Assembly: GCA_022447485.1 (NCBI GenBank)
Contig: JAKVCH010000098.1
Coordinates: 1 to 8,991 of the forward strand
Source of the DNA: Polyangiaceae bacterium
Lineage (GTDB): Bacteria > Myxococcota_A > Polyangia > Polyangiales > Polyangiaceae
Length of the DNA: 8,991 nt
Direction of reading: 5' to 3'
Numbering within the stretch: the stretch's first letter is position 1; each line of letters begins with the position of its first letter. The notes beneath the pieces were generated by a model. It saw only the letters and a list, made by a program, of their open reading frames with translations, was not told the DNA's origin and ran no database searches. A program made the position numbers and the translations under genes. Shown in pieces: positions 5,952 through 8,991 of the stretch.

Positions 5952-7208
5952 ATGGACCGTTCCCGTTTTTCTCTCTGTGCCCGAAGCATCCTGCCGCTTT
6001 TCGTCATGCTTGCCGCCGGCGGTTGCGAGGCTTTTCCAGAATTAGTGCAGGGGCCAAGTTCTGCTCTAGACGATGCTGCCGAAACGAACCCCCTGATGCA
6101 GGGTAACTCATCACAATCTGGTTTGCAGGGCGGTCTAGGGCTCGGAGGGGCAGGTGCGGTGTTCAGCTCCTCTGGTAACGCTCCGGAGTCCTGCGATGAA
6201 TCAGAGGAGGCTGCGGACCTTGTCCCAGCGAACTTGCTCTTTGTCGTCGATAAAAGCGGAAGCATGGAGTGCAATGCTCCTCCTATTGATGTGAATTGCG
6301 AAGACCCCGTTCGCGTGGAGCCAGGCTCTGCTTCCAAATGGGAAATGACCCAAGCGGCTTTGACTGGCTCGAACGGTGCTTTGCCCACCTTGGCTGGGCA
6401 AGCCGGGATCAGCGCCGGGCTGATGCTCTTTCCCTTGGATTCGGCCTGTGAAGTCCCGGCCAATGGAGAGCTAACAATTCCGATTCAGCCTCTCTCGTCA
6501 TCGCAGCTCACTTCGATCCAGTCCGGCCTCGAGGTAGCTCCAAGTGGCGCGACTCCTCTCGCCGGTGCGACGATTCGTGGTTTGGAAGCCATTCGTCTCG
6601 GCATTCATGCCGGTGACTTAGAGGGTGACAACTATCTAGTCGTGATGACCGATGGAGCAGAGACTTGCCAACCGGATGCTTTGACGGGCTTGCTTTCGAT
6701 TGTCGAAGAGGCTCGCGAATATTATGGGATCCGTACCTATGCAATCGGTGCTCCTGGTAGCGAAGGCTCTCGAACCCTCCTGAGCAAAATTGCTAACGCC
6801 GGCGGTACCCGTACCACGGCTGATTGTTCCTTGGAGCCAGCCAATGCAGGCGAGTCTTGTCATATTGACCTGACTGAGAGTGAAGACATCGATGCAGACT
6901 TAGGCTCGGAGTTCAAGGGGATCACTGAGGAGACGACCCAGAGTTGCGAGTATGATGTTCCGCAGAATGCGCTCGTCGACAAGAACAAGGTGAATGTCGA
7001 GTATACGCCCACCGGGGAAAGCAAGCGTCTCATCTTGCAAGATCCTCGTGATCAAGGCGCCGAGCAATGTGCCGACGCCGAAGGCTGGCAATATTCGGAG
7101 GATGGCTCAAAAATTGTTCTTTGCGGAGCAGTTTGTGATGATGTTTTGGCTGATCCGGGTGCTCAAGTGCGGGTTGTATTTGGTTGTAGAAATTCGATTG
7201 TTCGATGA
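5952..7208 (+). CDS. VWA-domain lipoprotein with Cys-rich C-terminal module
   Basis: This is a predicted exported lipoprotein of 418 residues. The N terminus is a signal peptide with basic residues, a hydrophobic core and a lipobox-like AGGC ending at C25. A Gly/Ser/Gln-rich linker spans about 30-80. The VWA domain (about 90-290) has a complete metal-ion-dependent adhesion site: DKSGS at D100-S104, T201 in GATPLAG, and D234 in VMTDGAE. A C-terminal module (about 330-412) has paired cysteines: SCEYDVP, VNVEYT, EQC..GWQY, LCGAVC and FGC. VWA domains usually bind protein ligands through the metal; the partner here is unknown. Glu at +2 after the cysteine would not be an inner-membrane retention signal by the E. 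coli rule. I chose the ATG at 5952 because the upstream ATG at 5859 would bury the signal peptide behind 31 extra residues. An AAGGGAAGAG ribosome site lies about 15 nt upstream, rather far. The next gene has the same architecture. Confidence 0.85.
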   Translation: MDRSRFSLCARSILPLFVMLAAGGCEAFPELVQGPSSALDDAAETNPLMQGNSSQSGLQGGLGLGGAGAVFSSSGNAPESCDESEEAADLVPANLLFVVDKSGSMECNAPPIDVNCEDPVRVEPGSASKWEMTQAALTGSNGALPTLAGQAGISAGLMLFPLDSACEVPANGELTIPIQPLSSSQLTSIQSGLEVAPSGATPLAGATIRGLEAIRLGIHAGDLEGDNYLVVMTDGAETCQPDALTGLLSIVEEAREYYGIRTYAIGAPGSEGSRTLLSKIANAGGTRTTADCSLEPANAGESCHIDLTESEDIDADLGSEFKGITEETTQSCEYDVPQNALVDKNKVNVEYTPTGESKRLILQDPRDQGAEQCADAEGWQYSEDGSKIVLCGAVCDDVLADPGAQVRVVFGCRNSIVR

Positions 7209-7219
7209 AGGCAGAAGAG

Positions 7220-8206
7220 ATGCGATTACTGAATAGATTACAAAACAACCCTCTTCTTTTTTCTTTCGCGCTTGGTGCGCTATTGACCGGTTGTGGTCAG
7301 GGAAATGGTGAGAGCGATGGCACCAAAAGTGGCTCTGGAGCTGATGCGCAAGAAGAGTTGAACGGCGGGGATGGCATGGGCGGCGGTGCGGGAGCTGCCA
7401 ATGACGGCTCGAGCAATCAGTCCCAGGGAAGTGCCGATGGCGACCTGACGGGAGAACTCGAGCGAGACGCGGTCCAACTACCGACGGGAATATCTTGGAG
7501 CTACGACCCAAGCCTCGATCTAGAAGCTGAGACTTGTGCGGCCCAAAGTATCGCCGCCGAAGAAATACCCCTCGACGTTTTTATCATGCTCGATCGCTCC
7601 GGGTCGATGAGGTGGCTCGATGTCGCTAATTCTGATGTTGCGGGTGCAGCGTCCTGCGCCGTCGGTTCGACCGTGAACGCTCGTTGGTGCAATGCCATCA
7701 ACGCTATTGACGGATTTGTACGGAATCCGAGCTCTGTCGGCATGGGTGTGGCGTTCGCGACTTTTGCTGGGGCCGCCAATAGCTGTCAAGCGGTGGCTTC
7801 CTTGGATACGCCCTTGGCAGTAATTCAGGCATCGGATGCCAATGGGCAGCGTCAGGCGATTACGAATAAACTGAATGATGCCAACCCAGCGGGCAGCACC
7901 GCAACTGAAGAGGCGCTCAGGACTTTGATTTCCTTTTCGAGCGACCGTCAGGATCAGTTGGCGATGGCGGGCGAAAATCGAAAAGTCATCAACATCATCG
8001 TGACAGACGGCGAGCCGAGGGAATGCAATCAAACCGTAGCTCAGCTCAATACCCTGGTGGTGAATCACTTCGAGCAAAAAGACATTCCAACAATTTTTAT
8101 TGGAATGACCGGTCTCGACGAAACAAAGCTTGAGGCGATGGCTGTGAACGCTGGAGCTGCATTACATACGGACTATTGTGAAGGAGACGATACGAGCTGT
8201 AGTTAA
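7220..8206 (+). CDS. Second VWA-domain lipoprotein, cut by an in-frame stop
   Basis: This is a paralogue of the preceding gene, 328 residues as read to the first stop. It has a signal peptide with a clear lipobox (LLTGC, C25), then a long Gly/Ser/Asp/Asn-rich linker (about 26-80). A VWA domain follows (about 115-318) with MIDAS residues D125, S127 and S129 (LDRSGS), the GSTATEEA loop with T227 or T229, and D263 (VTDGEP). Extra cysteines (C106, C146, C157, C189, C269, C320, C327) suggest disulfides outside the cytoplasm. The reading frame ends at TAA 8204-8206, just before the C-terminal module that its neighbour keeps. ATG 7220 has GAAGG 8 nt upstream. An alternative ATG at 7205 overlaps the previous stop as ATGA but lacks a ribosome site and adds only five residues. 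It is probably co-transcribed with the gene at 5952. As it stands it may be a truncated product, a pseudogene or a read-through gene. Confidence 0.8.
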   Translation: MRLLNRLQNNPLLFSFALGALLTGCGQGNGESDGTKSGSGADAQEELNGGDGMGGGAGAANDGSSNQSQGSADGDLTGELERDAVQLPTGISWSYDPSLDLEAETCAAQSIAAEEIPLDVFIMLDRSGSMRWLDVANSDVAGAASCAVGSTVNARWCNAINAIDGFVRNPSSVGMGVAFATFAGAANSCQAVASLDTPLAVIQASDANGQRQAITNKLNDANPAGSTATEEALRTLISFSSDRQDQLAMAGENRKVINIIVTDGEPRECNQTVAQLNTLVVNHFEQKDIPTIFIGMTGLDETKLEAMAVNAGAALHTDYCEGDDTSCS

Positions 8207-8521
8207 TATTCTGTCGGGACTGGCGATGCTGCTGTCTTCAGTGCTGCTCTTGACGCGATCCGCGAGTCCGTGGCGGGATGTGACTTCAGCATTCCTGCTG
8301 ATACCGGGCTGGTGAATCTCGATGGCGTCAACGTGAAGTTTACGTCTGCCCAAGGCACGGTGACGACCTTGGAAAAGGTGACTGGTAGTTGCTCTGCTGA
8401 TGATCAATATTACGTTGAGGGCAGTGGCAACGAGGCCACCATCAAACTTTGTCCGGCGACTTGTGAACGACAGACCACGGAGACATCCGTCGATATTGAA
8501 ATTCCTTGTGCGAGTCAGTGA
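8207..8521 (+). pseudogene. Detached C-terminal module of the second VWA lipoprotein
   Basis: These 104 sense codons follow the TAA at 8204-8206 in the same frame as the VWA gene and end at a TGA. The translation begins YSVGTGDAAVF and matches the C-terminal module of the neighbouring VWA lipoprotein position by position: CDFSIP against CEYDVP, VNVKFT against VNVEYT, IKLCPATC against IVLCGAVC, and a closing IPC against FGC. No frameshift is needed; one stop codon separates the parts. With the stop read as an amino acid, the full protein would be 433 residues from ATG 7220, close to the 418 of its paralogue. A GTG at 8270 could start a separate product, but it has no signal peptide and lies inside the module. 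Nonsense mutation, sequencing error or stop read-through are all possible. Confidence 0.8.
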
Positions 8522-8583
8522 GAATTTGTTGGTCAGGGGCGGGCTCCTCGGATTTCCGCGGCTGAACTTGCCTCTCAAACAGC

Positions 8584-8621
8584 GAATTTTCCCGAAAATA
8601 GCGATTTTTTTCGAAAATAGT
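8584..8621. repeat. Tandem imperfect 19-bp repeats, AT-rich
   Basis: Two adjacent 19-bp units, 8584-8602 and 8603-8621, agree at 15 of 19 positions by eye. Both contain the block CGAAAATAG (8593-8601 and 8612-8620). The first unit also has the dyad ATTTTC-CC-GAAAAT, and CGAAAA at 8593 can pair with TTTTCG at 8608-8613. The block lies 62 bp after the VWA module and about 80 bp before the LarA-like gene. It could be a terminator region or a pair of regulator sites. Confidence 0.45.
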
Positions 8622-8624
8622 CTG

Positions 8625-8635
8625 TCTGAGTCAGA
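8625..8635. promoter_or_regulatory. 11-bp dyad, possible operator
   Basis: TCTGA-G-TCAGA is a perfect dyad with a single central base, right beside the 19-bp repeats and 65 bp upstream of the LarA-like start. It is too tight to fold as an RNA hairpin but would suit a dimeric DNA-binding protein. Function is inferred from symmetry alone. Confidence 0.25.
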
Positions 8636-8663
8636 ATGAGGGCTGATTCCCCGCCGGAGTCTG

Positions 8664-8690
8664 TTGTCGGGTCGAGCTTTTCCCTATGCT
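8664..8690 (+). promoter_or_regulatory. Weak promoter-like element before the LarA-like gene
   Basis: TTGTCG (8664-8669) and TATGCT (8685-8690) resemble -35 and -10 boxes with a 15-nt spacer. The -10 box ends 9 nt before the ATG at 8700, so transcripts would be nearly leaderless. This would fit the absence of a Shine-Dalgarno sequence there. Confidence 0.22.
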
Positions 8691-8699
8691 ACGCGGCCC

Positions 8700-8991
8700 A
8701 TGGCTCACCCATCTGTTGTAACCCTCGACCAAGACAGCGCTCCCCGAACGGTATTTTCGGGCGACCAACTCATCGATATTGACCTGCCCGCTGGTTCCCG
8801 GGTGATCTATCCCAAGCCTCCTTTGAGCGGTTTGAAAGATGTCGACGCTGCGATTCGCTATGCATTGAATCACCCTGATGGTTCCGAGCCCCTTTATGCC
8901 AAGTTGCGTCCTGGCATGATGGTGAGGATTGCTGTGGTCGATATCTCGTTGCCGCTGCCGCCGATGAAGGGTCCCGATATTCGTGTACGTG
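8700..8991 (+). CDS. LarA-like lactate racemase domain protein (3' end beyond window)
   Basis: Only the first 97 residues are present; the gene runs off the right edge. They match the N terminus of LarA/DUF2088 family proteins: SGDQLIDIDLPAGSRVIYPKPPL (residues 20-42), LKDVDAAIRYALNHP (46-60), GSEPLYAKLRPGM (62-74) and DISLPLPPM (82-90). LarA is the nickel-pincer-cofactor lactate racemase, and the wider family contains racemases and epimerases acting on other 2-hydroxyacids. The longer N-terminal lead and the SLPLPPM wording suggest the broader DUF2088 group more than true LarA, so the substrate is left open. The cofactor lysine and most catalytic histidines would lie beyond the window. The genes for building the cofactor (larB, larC, larE) are not visible here. 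The start at ATG 8700 has no clear ribosome site, and an ATG at 8686 is out of frame. Confidence 0.8.
   Translation, partial: MAHPSVVTLDQDSAPRTVFSGDQLIDIDLPAGSRVIYPKPPLSGLKDVDAAIRYALNHPDGSEPLYAKLRPGMMVRIAVVDISLPLPPMKGPDIRVR

Noticed and set aside
5945..7091. Several long open frames antisense to the first VWA gene
   Set aside because: They are shadows of a gene with clear VWA motifs on the plus strand and show no domain features of their own.
8204..8206. Selenocysteine or pyrrolysine insertion at the stop in the second VWA gene
   Set aside because: The codon is TAA, while these systems use TGA and TAG. No strong stem-loop of SECIS type was seen just downstream.
8631..8873. Minus-strand 80-residue frame overlapping the LarA-like gene
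   Set aside because: It lies antisense to well-conserved DUF2088 coding sequence and has no family features.

Overview
This 8,991-bp window is a dense bacterial chromosomal segment with moderate GC content, probably from the Myxococcota or a related deltaproteobacterial lineage. The best lineage hint is a tandem pair of secreted von Willebrand A (VWA) lipoproteins with Gly/Ser-rich linkers and a cysteine-rich C-terminal module, a style common in myxobacteria. The purB gene resembles the actinobacterial/deltaproteobacterial subtype. This placement is an inference from protein style and not from a phylogenetic marker. No tRNA, rRNA, CRISPR array, insertion sequence or phage gene was seen.

Left part (1-4774): a partial HSDL2-like short-chain dehydrogenase (minus strand, cut by the left edge) diverges from a low-molecular-weight protein tyrosine phosphatase (plus strand). 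The 77-bp gap between them holds a perfect 12-bp palindrome. A minus-strand housekeeping cluster follows. In transcription order it is a SlyD-like FKBP prolyl isomerase, a candidate terminator, purB (adenylosuccinate lyase, GTG start), rnd (RNase D, joined to purB by an ATGA overlap) and apaG. The purB-rnd-apaG block looks like one operon.

Middle (4775-5951): a HAD-IB phosphatase diverges from the prolyl isomerase across 62 bp. After it comes the longest non-coding stretch (5530-5951). That stretch holds an 8-bp inverted repeat, a possible 12-codon leader ORF with a good Shine-Dalgarno sequence, and a weak promoter-like element.

Right part (5952-8991): two co-directional VWA lipoprotein genes, 11 bp apart, with the same architecture: lipobox, low-complexity linker, VWA domain with complete MIDAS, and Cys-rich C-terminal module. 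In the second gene a single in-frame TAA at 8204-8206 cuts the VWA domain off from its C-terminal module. That module stays open in the same frame for another 104 codons. This is the most notable observation in the window. A 178-bp gap with tandem 19-bp repeats and a small dyad then leads to a LarA-like (DUF2088, lactate racemase domain) gene that runs off the right edge.

The housekeeping genes (purine synthesis, RNA processing, protein folding, phosphatases) look ordinary. The VWA pair is the accessory-like part. I see no clear evidence for a wholly new multi-gene system.
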